Positions 12,401 to 25,218 of a DNA stretch of 64,000 bases are shown here, piece after piece. The translations under genes were made by a program, and so were the position numbers. The stretch is taken from assembly GCA_928212115.1 (NCBI GenBank), contig CAKMRJ010005745.1:102353063-102417062 (forward strand). The letters run 5' to 3'. Under the pieces are notes generated by a model. It was not told the origin of the DNA, did not search any database, and was given only the letters and a program-made list of their open reading frames with translations. The DNA comes from Lactuca virosa. Lineage: Eukaryota; Streptophyta; Magnoliopsida; Asterales; Asteraceae. The number at the start of each line of letters is the position of its first letter. Position 1 is the first letter of the stretch.

Positions 12401-13850
12401 TTTACAAGAATTCGATCTTGAGATAAAGGATAAAAGTGGTGCCGAAAACCTAGTTGCGGATCACTTAAGTCGGTTGAATATTGGTGATTCTTCTTCTCCT
12501 ATCCTTGATGAATTCCCGGATGAACACCTCTTCTATATGTCAAATTCCATTCCATGGTACGCGGATATTGTGAATTACTTGGCTACTAAAGAAATTCCTC
12601 ATGCATTTACCAAGTACCAAAAGGCCAAGTTGAAGAGTGATTCCAAATACTACGTGTGGGATGACCCTTATCTTTGGAAACATTGTCCGGATCAACTCAT
12701 ACGGAGGTGTGTTCATCAAAATGAGGTTGAGTCAATTTTGAAGTTTTGCCATGAGTATGCATGCGGAGGACATTTTGGTCAAAACAAAACCATGCGAAAG
12801 GTGCTCGAATGCGGACTCTATTGGCCAACAATGTCAAGAGATACCTATCTATTTTGCAAGAGTTGTGATAGATGTCAAAGAACGGGAACCGTATCCATGA
12901 GGCATGAGATGATTCAAAGCCCTATCCTTATTTGTGAAATCTTTGATGTGTGGGGAATCGACTTCATGGGCCCCTTCCCCGTTTCTTTTGGTTATACTTA
13001 TATACTCTTGGCGGTTGATTACGTTTCAAAGTGGGTTGAAGCAAAGGCTACAAGTCATGATGATTCAAAAACTGTAATTGACTTCTTGAAGTCAAACATT
13101 TTCGCAAGATATGGTGTACCGAGAGCCTTGGTGAGTGATAGGGGCACTCATTTTTGCAATAAAATGATGGAAGCAATGACAAAGAGATATGGTGTCACAC
13201 ACCGGATATCAACCGCTTACCATCCACAAACAAATGGCCAAGCCGAAGTGTCAAATAGAGAAGTCAAACAAATTCTTGAAAAGACCGTCAACACTACCCG
13301 AAAAGATTGGAGCTTGAAGTTAGAAGATGCTTTATGGGCGTATCGGACCGCCTATAAAACTCCAATTGGTATGTCTCCATTCCGCCTTGTCTATTGAAAG
13401 TCTTGTCATTTACCGGTGGAATTGGAACACAAGGCATACTGGGCGGTTAAAAAGTGCAATTTCAATCTTGAAGAAAGTGGAAAGCACCGAAAAATGCAAC
13501 TTCAAGAAATCGAGGAATTGAGAAACGAGTCTTATGAAAATGCAAGCATCTACAAAGATAAAACAAAAGCGTTTCATGACAAACATATCACTCGTAAGCA
13601 TTTTATCCCAGGCCAAAAAGTTCTTCTTTATCATTCAAGCTTAAAGCTATTTCCGGGAAAATTGTGATCTCGATGGCACGGACCTTTTATTGTTATAAAA
13701 GTGTTTGATCACGGTGCGGTTGAAATTAAGAGTTTGGAAACAAATCAAATATTCAAAGTGAATGGACACCGCTTGAAACCATTTTATGAAGGCTTTGATA
13801 CGGGAGAATTCGACAACGTAACATTGGAAATCCCAAATTACGAAGGTTGA
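9483..13850 (+). pseudogene. Athila-type pol with two premature stops
   Basis: The frame is open for 1304 codons (9483-13397). Numbering from 9483, it contains protease (DLGAS at 282-286), reverse transcriptase (FMDD at 735-738), RNase H (first Asp 884, later SDHAALKY), an HHCC zinc finger (HEYACGGHFGQ...CDRC) and a DD35E integrase core with Asp1160, Asp1219 and Glu1255. The order RT-RNase H-integrase marks Ty3/gypsy. In-frame TGA codons at 13395 and 13665 cut the integrase C-terminal domain, which reads on in the same frame to 13848. All catalytic residues listed are present, so damage is limited to the gag-pol frame change and two nonsense codons. This suggests a young element. Confidence 0.9.
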
Positions 13851-15192
13851 TGGAAGCGGGACTATGTCTTGGCAAAGACGTTAAATAAATGCAATGTGAA
13901 TAAATAATGTCCGTTTGAAGTTTTGGGTGTTTCTAAGTTTGAAGTTGGTCTAAAAATAAGCATATAGCAGTCTTCCAGTGATTTTGGTGAAGTTTGAAAA
14001 ATTCCAAAAAATTTAACTTTTGCGCGGGTACCCGCGCAACCTTTGCGCGGCCGACCCCAGCCGCGCAGGTCCCGAGTTCCAAATTGCACTAACATGGGGT
14101 GCTCTCTGATTGTTGCGCGCGGCCAATTCCCACCCTCGCAAACCCTTTGCGCGGCCAAGACCAAATTTTCACTCCTCATTGCGCGACTGCTAATTTTACC
14201 CATTTACCCGATAACCCACCCATTTACCCGATAACCCGCGATTCGACCCGGTACTCGACCCAACCTTATAACACCTCACACCCGTCGGACCCCCGTACCC
14301 CACCCTTGTCACTCCCGTCATCGACGACCACCGCGCCTTCAACCTCCGCCGAAGAGCATCTGCTACCACCGACGAATGCGCCCACGATCGCCGATCTTCC
14401 GCCTCCGATTCCGACCGACGTTACCAGCATCGCTGCTCACTGCCGACCGTCGACAGCAGCACACCCAACGACAGCCGCCTTCTTTACTCGCCGGAAAAGC
14501 GAGCACCACCGCCTCCACTTAATTCCACCTTCCAGATTACTTCTTTCGACGGCGCTCCACCTCCAGCCTTTCCCCCATCTAATTCCGAACCCCCCCCCCC
14601 CCACCCATTTCTCCGCCGGGAACAGCAACTGCCGCCACATTCCCACCCTCGCCGGAAAATTGTAAAACGGCCATTCCGCCTCCGCATTCCATCAAAACTC
14701 GAAAATTCTTGGGGCATTCTTTACCAAACACTCCACCACACACCGATCTACTATTAATTTGGGAAAACCTCATCGCCGGAAAACCTAGCTCCACCGCCGG
14801 CCGCCGTCTGTCGCCGCCACTAATTTTGACCAAAAAAAAAATTTGTTTCTCACCGGAGTTTCAAAAGATTCAACCTTGTGGGTCAAGTTCAAGCTTGGGG
14901 TGCGGTTTTAGCGGATTTCTTTTCGGGTTTCTGACACTCGAAATTGGTACATTTCTTTTAATTCCATTGCCTTCAAATTCTCATTCCATAAGCTTATGCT
15001 ATGCATTAGGTTGATTAGAAATAGACTTAGTTTGCTTTGAATTAATTGAATTGCATTTGATTTTTCCCAAAATTGCAAGTTTGGAATATTTGCCCAATTT
15101 TTATTCTCTGATTTGATTGGATTGGTGTGAGGCGAGTGTGAGGGATAATTTTGCCCAAGTTTTTGTCTTTGCTAGGTTTATTCACCGGTACA
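13851..15192 (+). other. Spacer between Athila pol and downstream ORF
   Basis: No supported gene. The first part is unusually GC-rich for this window and holds a third copy of the 18-bp palindrome TGCGCGGGTACCCGCGCA (14021-14038) plus further GCGCGGCC words up to 14170. The 14100-14830 stretch has open frames on both strands rich in Pro, Ser, Thr or Gly. I take these as compositional. Confidence 0.6.
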
Positions 15193-16605
15193 ATGGCACG
15201 GGACAAGACCATTCACGCATCTCATGGTTCATCTCGTGAAGCTCAATCCTCGGGGCCATCCAAGAAAATGTCCACCGACAATGTTGATCGTGATGGGAAC
15301 CTTACCCTCACGAGTGCCCACATCCGAGAGTTCAAATCCAACCTTCAAAAGCGTGCAATCCGCGCCACAAAATTTTACCACCAAGATTCTATGGAGCACC
15401 TCGGCCTTGAAAACCACTTGAGACAACTATTTTTCAACATTGGTTGGCACGAGTTTCTCGCTCTTTCTGCACGCACCTACAAACAACCCACACTCGACTT
15501 CCTCTCCACCTATGCCCGCAATGACACGGCGAGGGTACTCACTTTCAAACTCCAGGGTCGGTAGCACCGACTCAAGTACAAAACCCTCAACAAGATCATG
15601 GGCACATATGACATCAACAACTCCGACATTTACAGCTACCAATGGTCTCAATTTAAAAGCTTGCCCAAAGTAGACTTTTGGACCCAAATCACGAGCCTTT
15701 CCAAGTTCAATCCCAGTCGCCAAAAAAACCCCTTTATCATCCATCCTTGCTGGAGAATTGCCCACCGGATCCTATCCACTTCTATCTTTGCTCGTCACGA
15801 GCCGGGACAAATCAACACCGTTGAGTTATATTTTCTCTACTGCATGTCGAGCCGACGTTGGTCTTTACCCGATTTCGCCACCTTCTTTTTAGACAAATGT
15901 GACAGCCTCAGGACGAAGACCACTGGTGACATTTGTATTGGAGGTCTCATTACCCTCATTGGTTTGGGTATGGGCCTTCAATTTCCAGAATCTGAATATA
16001 TGCCAGTGGATGATCCACCTCTCTACCTTCTTGATTGCATAACTCTCACCCGGATGGAATTAATGCTACCTCATCCTACTCTTCCTGGACATTTCTCTTG
16101 GCTCAACCATGTCAAGGACCCAGTTTACATCTTTCCCAATCCAAGTATCTCCGCCTTCACCACCAATGTCCCCAAAACATGGTTCTTGCCTCAAGAGTTG
16201 CCAAATGATGATGCTGCAGCAGCGGATGATGACATGCAGGTGGACCCTGACAATGTTGATAGCCCATTCGAGGCTGAAGACCATTATGATCTCCCGATCC
16301 GCCAGTTGCCACCACCTTATCCATGTCAAGCCTCCGGGTCACACTCTCAGCCCTCGGGAGAACACTTCCAGCCACAGCATGATTATCACTCATACCAGAA
16401 ACACAATGAGCCCGACCCCGCACACGAGTTTCCTCTCGATATTTACAGTCAGCTTGCTTCCTTGCGCCTCCAGGGCAACAAGAACACCGCAGCCATCCAC
16501 CGCATTGAGGAACAACAAGCACGCACCAACACTTACATGGAGGACCTTTGGTATCATTTTCAGCCCGAGGGCGGTTATCCCCCTCGCGGGCCTCCTCCAT
16601 CTTGA
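15193..16605 (+). pseudogene. ATHILA ORF-1-like (env-position) protein, one nonsense codon
   Basis: ATG 15193 opens a frame of about 470 codons ending at 16605, interrupted by a single TAG at 15562-15564. The frame is the same before and after the stop. Recognisable family features are the N-terminal basic/Ser-rich region, the conserved middle (IGGLITLIGLGMGLQFPE, about residues 253-270), and an acidic then His/Pro/Gln-rich C-terminal region. Athila elements carry such an ORF between pol and the 3' LTR. Its function is unproven, and I see no clear signal peptide or transmembrane pair here. Confidence 0.7.
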
Positions 16606-17841
16606 TCCCGGTATGATCCTTCCTTACTCTCATCCTAAGCATTGAGGACAATGCTTAATTTTAAGCTTGGGGTGAGGTATTCTTATATTTTATTTTTTTT
16701 ATTGCATTTAGGTTGTATATTGTTGCATTTAGAGTAACTCATTTAGGTCATTCATAAAAATTGCATAAAAATTTCAAAAAAATATTGCATATTTTGTTTC
16801 TTTCTTTTTCTAATTTTCATACTTTTTAGATGCATTCTAGTTTAAGTTCATGCATTTTTGTTCTCTCTTGTCTTCTCATCCCTACAGGTACCAGAGCACC
16901 GAGTCATATGTATTGAATCATAGATTGGTCCCGGGTCTTGATATGGAATTCCTTGTGTTTGATAAGTGGGACACGTTTTGAGCCTCAAAGACCATTTTAA
17001 GACCGCTTGTGTGGGGGTCAGATGTGTGCGAGGGATGTGGTTGGTCAAACCGATGTGCGCGAGCAAAGATTAGCCCGGTAAGGTACATTGAAGATAATGA
17101 AGACTCGCATCTTGGTTTTGGAGGGAGTAACCCTTAGTACTCCCGAGTCTCGTCCGAGCCTTACTTAGTTAGATTCTCACCACCTTTTTAAGATAGGTCA
17201 TCATTTTTCTAGGGGTCTAGAGTAGATAGTTAGATAGATTTTGTTTATCACACCTTGCATTGAGGTGCTTGATGAACTTTGAAGTGGGTCCCCCAATTCA
17301 CATCTTTTGGGACCAAGTCTTTTCGGTAACACCCATTTTTGAGTCATTCCCCACCCTTTTTAGTTGATCTTGGCACATTGTCAATGATCATTAGGTGTTC
17401 ATGTTAGCCTCCATCCTATGCTACATGGTGAAATTCCTTAGACCTTCAAAAAAAACACAAAAAAAAAATGAAGAAGATTAAAGAAAAGCAACAAAATCAA
17501 AGAAGAAAAAAATGAAGAAAAAGAGCAACACAAAAAGAAGAACAAGAATCCAAGTTCAAGGCTTTAGATCAAAAAAAAAAAAAAGACTGAATATCAAACA
17601 ACAAAGAGGCTGAAGACCAAATAACAGAAGTTCAAGATTGAAGATTTAAGCTGTTAGGTTTAAGTTTAGGTTAAGTAGAATTTTTTATTATTTTATTTTA
17701 TTTTTTTGATTTTTGGTGAGAAAAGGCCTTGACGATGAGACAGTAGACTATAAAGGACAGTACAAGGGAGAAACTTCTGAAACCGGATGTTTGCCCGGAG
17801 GCCGTGCTGCAAAACCCTATTTCGTACTATACACTTTAGCC
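16606..17841 (+). other. 3' untranslated interior of the Athila element, truncated
   Basis: No ORF of interest. It begins TTAAGCTTGGGGTGAGG. An A/G-rich stretch at 17445-17600 repeats GAAGAA/AAAAAA words, as is common near the 3' end of Athila interiors. The expected Athila 3' LTR does not follow: at 17842 the sequence changes to an unrelated LTR-like unit. Confidence 0.6.
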
Positions 17842-20800
17842 TGATGTCACACCCCCAAACCAAGGATGGCGGAAATGTCCGGGGGTGGAGGACTTCATGT
17901 ATAGTATCATAACAACAATTGTAATAGTAATTCAAGCAAACACAACCAACATATATATAATTGAAAAAGTTACATCATTGTATGAATTACATGTTTACGA
18001 ATCAATTACAATATGTTAACAAAATATGAAATAGTAGACGCCTTAGCGTCCCATCCTCAAAAGCACTTGGTTACCTGTTTAATGATTTCCTGAGAATACA
18101 AGTTGTTTGAAAAAGTGTCAACACAAAGGTTGGTGAGTTCATAAGCTTTTGTTTGGTATTATTAAAAGCCTTTCGTTTGTAAAAGTAGTATTTGTTTTAG
18201 AAAAATCCAATATTTTCCTTAAAATGTATATGTAGTCTTAAATCCAAAGACCGAAATGTATAAGTAACTTTTCTTACTTATAATAAATAATGTAAGTTTA
18301 AATCGACGTAAACTCATTTAATTTTAATGAAGTTCCCGTAAATTCCAATATTCATTAATACTTTATGTGAGTTTATTAAAGCCTTTTCTTGTAAAAGTAG
18401 TGTTCGTTCCAGAAAATCCAATATTTTCCTTAATGTGTAAATGTAGTCTTAAAACCCAAAGACCGAAATGTACAAGTAGTGTTCGTTCCTTATAGTAAAA
18501 CAATGCAAGTTTAAATCGACATAAACTCGTTTGATTTTAGTGAAATCCCCGTAAATTCTATGTTTGTTAATACCACATGTGAGTTATTATAACCATGCTA
18601 TGACCTAGTTGGCCTGAAACGACGTTCTTCAGGCGTCGGAAATGTTATGACATTTGTCACCCCAGACCTATCGGTCTAACTGTTGCATGCAGTTTAGGTG
18701 TGGGTTTGTCAAACCCAATATAGATCTATACACAACTATCACGCTCTCCCTCAAGGAGACTCTGGTTACAATACAGGACTTAATGGTAATTTGAAGTAAA
18801 TGTCTCACAAAGTCATTAACGAATTTACGTGTAGTGTAATGAAAACTTGGTACCGTATGGTCGTACCTTGCTTAATGAAAATATCCTTTGTATAAATGTA
18901 CCCTTTTTAAATGTATGTGTTATGTAATGTTTCATAAAGTCATTAACGGACTTACGTGTTATGAAAACTTGGTACCGTATGGCCGTACCTTGCTTAATGA
19001 AAATATCCTTTGTATAAATGTACCCTTTTTAAATGTATGTATTATGTAATGTATCATAAACTATACCTATTATAGTTTATCAACCAAGGGTAGTACGTTG
19101 TAATGTATGCAAACTATATTCAAAATAGTTTATTAAATGTTTGAATGTATCGGTTGTACTTTGATTATAATCACTTGTTATTCTTTATATTTTATATGTC
19201 CAAATCCATTTGTAAACTGATGTGTGTCTAAATATTAAGATAAAATGTCATATATTGCAATAACATATAATCAGAAAAAGATATACACCTTGCTCAACAT
19301 GTTACAAGGTGAAATGAAATTGACAGCAGCTTTTTGTTGAATACAGTTTCTGTTACTGTTCTTAGAAAATTTATAGAAAAATCATCAAAGCTCCAAATCC
19401 AAATCCGCAAATTCTGAGAGTTTGGAATATGAGTCTAGTTTGTTCGTAAATTTTATCATGATTTTTAGTGATTTCTAACAGAGATGAAAATGTTCATAAT
19501 AACAGACTGGTCCGGGTTTGCCTCTGAAATGACAGGCAGTTTTGTAAAAATCACCATAAATTGTAGAAAAATCATATGGAGATGTGCAAGTAGCCATTTT
19601 AAAGCTATGAGTTTGAACTACTTGCACCTGGAACAGTTTTGAAAACTAAAATATTTAAGTTGACCAAAACAGTCCGTGATCGAAGTCCATCTTTTCTGAT
19701 GTAATCTGTTAGAAAAAGTTTAATTGTGTTCTTGATGATTTTACTTGTATCCCCCCCCCCTTCAAACTTAAGAAGAACATGTAAATGTAGGGGTATGAAC
19801 TCACCCTATGTGGTTTCAGTAGATGAAAGTAAGAGAGAGGAAGTGTTCAACCCAAGAACACTAAGAAGATGTCTTGATGATTCGAGAATCTAACACCGAA
19901 TAAGATGGAATTTGTGTAAGATATCAATGATTTGAGTAGAATGGAGTGTAATAATTATATGAATGATGAAGATACTTACTAATTGAAGAAAGAAATCCCT
20001 GGAGAAAGCCTTGAAGTTCTTGAAGTTGAGAGAAAATATGAGAATTTTGGAGAGTGTTCTTTGGTTGCTAAGTGTAGAATGAAAGAAGTTAATGAGAATG
20101 AGGAGAGATGATCAATTCTCCAGCTCTTAGAACGTGGGAAGAGCTGGAGATTGGGTGTAAAGGTCCACTAAGGTGACAAGGGGTAGTGGGAAAGAGTGGC
20201 TAATCATAGAGTGAGGTGGTGGTGGTTTGCTTTTGCCATAAATTAAGGAAAAGCAAATATTCCCTCAATAATTAGTTCAACCACTAATTCTTTTAATATA
20301 TTTTTATAAAAACCCTGGAGATTTATATATTTTGGGGCCTTAGTTTATAAAATAAAGTTTTGGGTGAAAATCCCACGTTAAAATAATGAAAAACGGAGTT
20401 AAAACGAAGTCGTAGTCGAAAAACCGGTAAAAAGGGGCCGTCTGCGAGACCTCTCGCATGGGCTGTCTGAGAGGCTTCTCATGCGAGGCTTCTGTCCTGA
20501 GAGGCTTCTAATGAGAGGCTTCGGTCCTGAGAGGCTTCTCATGAGAGGCTTCGGTCCTGAGAGGCTTCTAATGAGAGGCTTCGGTCCTGAGAGGCTTCTC
20601 ATGAGAGTTTTCGCTTCTAATAGGAGGGTTTTGGTTCCTTAAGGTTATTTTACCCGTTTTTACCCCGTTTCAAGTGGTTTTTGACCCGGTTAAGGGTCGA
20701 GATGACCCAAATGATTACAAAAAGTTAAAGTAACTTTTGAGAGAGATTCGGGAGAGATTTGGGAGAGATTTTAATAGAGAGAGATTGAGCGAAAGAGATT

Positions 20801-21101
20801 GAGAGAGGTTTCGTTTGTGATCTTTTTGAGTGTTCGGCTTCGCAACGCAAGGTCCATAAACCCCGTTAAACCGTGTTTTAGTGTCGTACACACTCCCGAT
20901 GAGTGTGCAATAATGTTTTATCGTTTTGGTTCAATGTTTACTTAGGAAATTCAACACACGAACTTTCCAAATGATGTTTCTCTCATTAAGATATTGCATT
21001 GTACAGTAATTACATAGTGTAAACCCTAATATACAAGGGTTAATTGAGTCGATTGGTTTTGACTTGTTGACTTTGTTTGACTTTGACTTGACTCAATTTT
21101 G
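17842..21101. mobile_element. Solo-LTR-like unit of a second gypsy family (Tekay-like?), no matching target duplication
   Basis: It starts TGATGTCACACCCCCAAACC, a start signature of long LTRs in plant chromovirus-type gypsy elements. It ends at ...CAATTTTGAC(CCA), exactly where the right copy of the copia gag/protease block begins. It is about 3.26 kb, with no coding region and no primer site. A repeated segment inside (about 18160-18590) appears twice with changes, as do 18830-18920 and 18950-19040. Five bases before the start (AGCCT/CCTGA) and after the end (CTACT or similar) do not match. This fits a hybrid solo LTR left by recombination between two different insertions. The family is inferred from the terminus and length only. 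Confidence 0.5.
20462..20610. repeat. 30-bp minisatellite inside the LTR-like unit
   Basis: Four to five tandem copies of a 30-bp unit, GAGAGGCTTC(T/A)(C/A)ATGAGAGGCTTCGGTCCT, lie between 20462 and 20610. Because 30 is a multiple of three, every frame stays open. The minus-strand frame reads SLSGPKP(L/R)(I/M)R repeatedly, but this is a repeat artefact. Confidence 0.8.
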
Positions 21102-22205
21102 ACCCACTACTAAGCAACAAAGTATAAACTCCAATCTTGGTAACAGGTGAGATCTTCCTATTCCCCATGATTAAGTTTATCTTCCCGTGCTCCACATCCT
21201 CAATTCTTCTTAGGCCCTGCAAATCAGAACATATGTGAATACCACAACCTGTATCAAGAACCCAAGAGTTAGAATATGGTGAGTTATTAGACAATATAGT
21301 GTAAATACCTGCATGGGATGGTTTTACTTTCCCATCCTTAAATCCTGCAAGTACTTTGGGCAGTTTCGCTTCCAGTGCCCCTTATTTTGGCAATAGAAGC
21401 ATTCAGCATCCTTGGGGATGGCAGAAGGAGTAACAGAACCACCTTTGGTTCCACTTGATGAGGAGCCATCAAGAGACTTTCCCTTGGTACCCTTCGAACG
21501 GGTCTTCCTCTTCTTCCCTTTGCCTTGCCTGATAGCCAAAACAGGGGTAGCTGTAGGAGTAGGAGTAGTAACAACCGACTTACCTTTAAGACCACTTTCG
21601 GCGGTCTTCATAAGTCCTTGAAGCTTGCAGAGTGTGACTTCCTCCTTGTTCATGTGGTATGTCATGCGGAATTGATCATAACACGAAGGTAAGGAGTGCA
21701 AAATGATGTCAATTGCCAACTCCTTAGGGAAGTTCACATTCAATTTCTACAAACAGTCCACATACCTTTGCATTTTCTGCATGTGGCCCGTGATGGGTTC
21801 ACCATCTTTCATTTGGGTTGTTATCATGGAGGAGATGATTTCATATCGCTCTTGACGAGCACTCTGATGGTAGCGGTCCATCAAGTCCTGGTGCATCTCA
21901 AAAGGATAGTAGTCCTCGTAGGACTTTTGGAGCTCGGCTGTCATAGTGGCCATCATGATGCATGCCACTTTGGTATCATCTCTTTCATGTGCCTCATATG
22001 CAGTGACCTCCTCAGGAGTTGCAGTCGGCTCAAGATCCTTAAGCTCCTTGTCGAGGACATATTCCTTGTCCTCGTAACGAGTGACCATCCTGATGTTCCG
22101 GATCCAATCCATAAAGTTGGAACCATCGAAGATGACTCTCCCACAAAGGTTCATGAGAGAGAAGGATCCAGTAGGGTTAGAACCCAAAGCATTGTTGGAA
22201 GACAT
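21102..22205 (-). pseudogene. Ty1/copia gag and start of protease, right copy
   Basis: ATG 22205 opens a gag frame of 152 codons (start MSSNNALGSN; contains YEDYYPFEMHQDLMDRYHQ). It then shifts frame near 21745 and continues for 139 codons to a perfect CCHC zinc knuckle (CFYCQNKGHWKRNC). Next comes the protease start with the motif WVLDTGCGIHIC at about 21255. At 21101 the copia sequence is cut off and joined to the 17842-21101 unit. Compared with 3804-4892 this copy has far fewer indels, so it gives the better picture of the family. Confidence 0.8.
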
Positions 22206-23680
22206 CTGAAAAGAAGAAAGACAAGTTTAGATTAGATATATAGAGTCCCTAATAAGACACCCAAATGTAATATTAAGGCTAGGACCCAACACAATATATT
22301 ATAACTTAGAAGAGGGATGTCGTAATCTAAGCTATAACATATTTGAAGGTAGGTGAATGACGATTCACCAATTTCCACCATGAAAACGAAATGAATTAGG
22401 TTTAATTGGTTTGAAATTCCTAGATTCTTTTGAGATTCATTGAACTTTTCAATGGCATGTTTCAATCTCGAGTGTGCCCTTCAGGTTTTGTGACTGGGAT
22501 GCCGAGGATCACAAAACAAGGTGTGAATAACCATGCAAATTCACTTGGTACCCTTAATATTATCACCTAATCAATGTGTCGGTTAACCACACACGCTCCA
22601 CCGATCTATGATAAACATTAAGTCACCCTTTGTTATCCTTACTAGTCCAAGTTAGTATGCCGGTTAACCACACACGCTCCACCAACGACTTGGTAAGGTA
22701 CAAGTGTGAATTTCATGGGTTAGCACCATTTCACATTTTCCTAAAGTAACTAAGATTGGGAATTTATAAAACATTTATTTACTTTATAATAATCATTATA
22801 CTTTTAATGGGAATTAAAGTCATTGTCCTACCCGTTCGGCTAACGACCCTCCACTGATCAAGGAAGTGGTGGGTGAGAGTGGAACCCATTAAGCTGCCAT
22901 TTTATAGGCAACAACCTTATACCCCCCCTTATAGACCGGCTTCGTGAATGAGGCCTACTAACGGTAAAACGACTTGATCTTATACATATATATATAAATA
23001 TTAACCATTAATCTTATAATAGTATAAGGGTTGAATTTTAATTTGTAAAATCCTAAGGGTTGGAATTTAAAGTGTGTGTGTTTTTACAAATTCCAAAACT
23101 TGAGGGCAAGTTTTGAAACTCTTCAAAACTTTTCATTTCATAACTTATGAGTTAAGGGTTCATAAAAGTGAAGACTCTTCATTTTTATGTAACTTTTGTG
23201 TTTAAATGTTCATTAAAAGAGGTGACCTTAGGAAATCCATAACTTGAGGACAAATTATGGATTCCATTAAACCACATAATTGATCAAGAATTAATCATTA
23301 AACAATTTAGCAAGTAATTCCTATGATCTAACAATAACTCATAAGAACATGAATATCCATATCAAAATTTCAAGAACATATGAACACATATAAACATGGA
23401 ATTTTTGATTATAGCCATTGTAAATGGATAAGAACAACCATTACACCATCTAAAACAGGTTTTAAAACATCAAAGTAGTTTAGGGTAATGTTTCTAGTCC
23501 ATTTCCAGCAGCAAAAATCGAAAATCTGCACTCTGACTGACCAAATCGTCGAGTACAAGAACTGACTCGCCGAGTTGGTTGAATATATGCTTGGACTCGT
23601 CGAGTCCCCCCATGAACTCGGCGAGTCCCCTGTGCAGACAGCAAGAATTTTGACTTTTTCAACAGTTTGCATCAAGTATT
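22206..23680 (-). other. Untranslated leader of the copia element, right copy
   Basis: With 25184-25205 this makes a leader of about 1.5 kb between primer site and gag. The direct repeat GTTAACCACACACGCTCCACC occurs near 22580 and 22662. The ACTCGNCGAGT cluster lies at 23545-23630. The last five bases, GTATT (23676-23680), are the left target duplication of the Athila insertion. No gene seen. Confidence 0.6.
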
Positions 23681-25183
23681 TGATAGCTTATTTTATTTCC
23701 TTATTTTTATTAGTTTATTTTAGATTTTTAGATCTTTTTATCATTATTGCATTGTATTTTATTTATTTTTCTTTAGTATGGATCGTACCGGGTGCTTTTT
23801 ATGTTGCATGAGGTATTTTGCAGGGTTTTGGAGCTTATCGCGATTGTGGATTAGAGTGAAGACGGACTTAGTGGGCTCCCGAAGCATTATTGGGCTTGGC
23901 GGAATCAAAGAAGAAGAATTGGGCTTTGAAAGTTATTGGCTTGGATTATTTGGGCTTGTGAAGATGGATCATAAATTTCTAATTTTGGGCTTGGAGCATC
24001 CATTTAGTGGCTAAATGATGATTGGTGGATTCAAATTACATGGACAAGGGGGGGACCAAAGGAATCTTTGGTAGTGGAAGGGTGGAGTAGTGGAATGGTG
24101 GACCAATAGCATTCCAGCAGCATTTGCGCGGGTGGAATTTTGGCTGCGCGGGTACCCGCGCAACTGCCCAGTTTGGGTATTTTGGTCATTTGGCTTGCCA
24201 TTACCTTGGGGGATCAGACCTAGCAGCCATAACTTCGATTTTACACCATTGGAGACCTGTGGGAGGCGATTTTGGAAGCTCAAGACTCATTTCTCTTCAT
24301 CTTTCCAAGATTTTTGGTAGTTTCTTTATGCAATTAGACTTTTGTGATTGTTGTTCTATTGCCATGAGTGGCTAAACTCTTTATATTTGGTTGACTTTGG
24401 CTGAAAACCAATGAATGTTTGTGGGTTTTGAAGGATTTATGTTGATTGTCAACTTATTCCATGTTTATGATTCTAGTTTACAATTCTTATGCTTATTTGA
24501 TGCTTTGATCATGAGCTTAGTATTTGATTGAGCAATGGTTGATTTGTTTCATTGATTTTGCATTGGATCATTGAATTTATCTAGAACAAAGGCTTTATGA
24601 TGGTAGAAATCATCTCTAGCTTATGAATCATAACTCCTTTATGGATGTGTAAGCATTTGACATCCTCTAGGAATTGGGGATTCCTTCATTCTTAAGGCTA
24701 ATTGATTTCTTGGGATTAATTGCTTCAATTGACCCTTGATCTTAATTAAGAAGGTGTGTTGTGGGCTTCCCCAACCTCCATACTACCTATGAGGAATCTT
24801 GGCATATCATGCTTCATGATTGCTATAACCAATTTGGGATGAAGGATAAGCTTTGTATTAGATCCTAATGATAAACACACAAATGTTCATTGTGTTGAAT
24901 TGCCTTAGTTAACCAATTATTCCCAACCTTTGAGCATCTCATCAACTTGCTTAATTGCAAGGTTTTTAGTTATTCAAGTATTTTAGTTTTCAAGTAATCA
25001 AACACCCCCCCCCCCTTTAGTTTAATTGTAGTTAGTTAGTTTATTTACAATAGTTCTTTTAGATTGCATTGGTGATTGAATACAACCATTTCCCCGAGGA
25101 TCGATACCCCTTTTTACCATTATATTACGTTTATTTAGAAATCAAAGGGTGTAATTTGCTTGGTGGACTTGACATTCCCATCA
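23681..25183 (+). mobile_element. Athila solo LTR with perfect 5-bp target duplication
   Basis: TGATAGC...CCCATCA, 1503 bp, flanked by GTATT at 23676-23680 and GTATT at 25184-25188. The copia leader resumes directly after it. An LTR with intact duplications and no interior is the product of recombination between the two LTRs of one insertion. The element at 6363 has the same left flank, so both descend from one insertion event. The palindrome is at 24145-24162. Confidence 0.9.
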
Positions 25184-25205
25184 GTATTCAAGAAAACAAT
25201 CCTAG

Positions 25206-25217
25206 GCTCTGATACCA
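25206..25217 (-). other. Copia primer-binding site (initiator Met tRNA)
   Basis: The minus strand reads TGGTATCAGAGCC, complementary to the 3' end of initiator methionine tRNA, one base inside the LTR that ends at 25219. This is the standard primer of plant copia elements and fixes the direction of transcription as minus. Confidence 0.85.
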
Positions 25218-25218
25218 C

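Larger units (their letters stand above)
21102..25183. repeat. Duplicated block, right copy
   Basis: About 4.08 kb, colinear with 3804-7862. Its left edge is a junction inside the copia protease sequence. Its right edge is the end of the Athila LTR followed by the target duplication GTATT and the remaining copia leader and primer site. Confidence 0.85.

Noticed and set aside
14099..14665. Open frame of 188 codons rich in Pro, Ser and Thr in the Athila spacer
   Set aside because: The opposite strand is open too, composition is GC-rich low complexity, and no domain is visible. Open by composition.
16157..16651. 164-codon minus-strand frame opposite the ATHILA ORF
   Set aside because: Shadow of the plus-strand ORF, with no family resemblance.
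20399..20602. Minus-strand frame with ten-residue repeats
   Set aside because: It is produced by the 30-bp minisatellite inside an LTR; no start context or conservation.
20462..20610. CRISPR-like appearance of the regular repeats
   Set aside because: Units are contiguous without unique spacers and lie in a plant LTR; it is a minisatellite.
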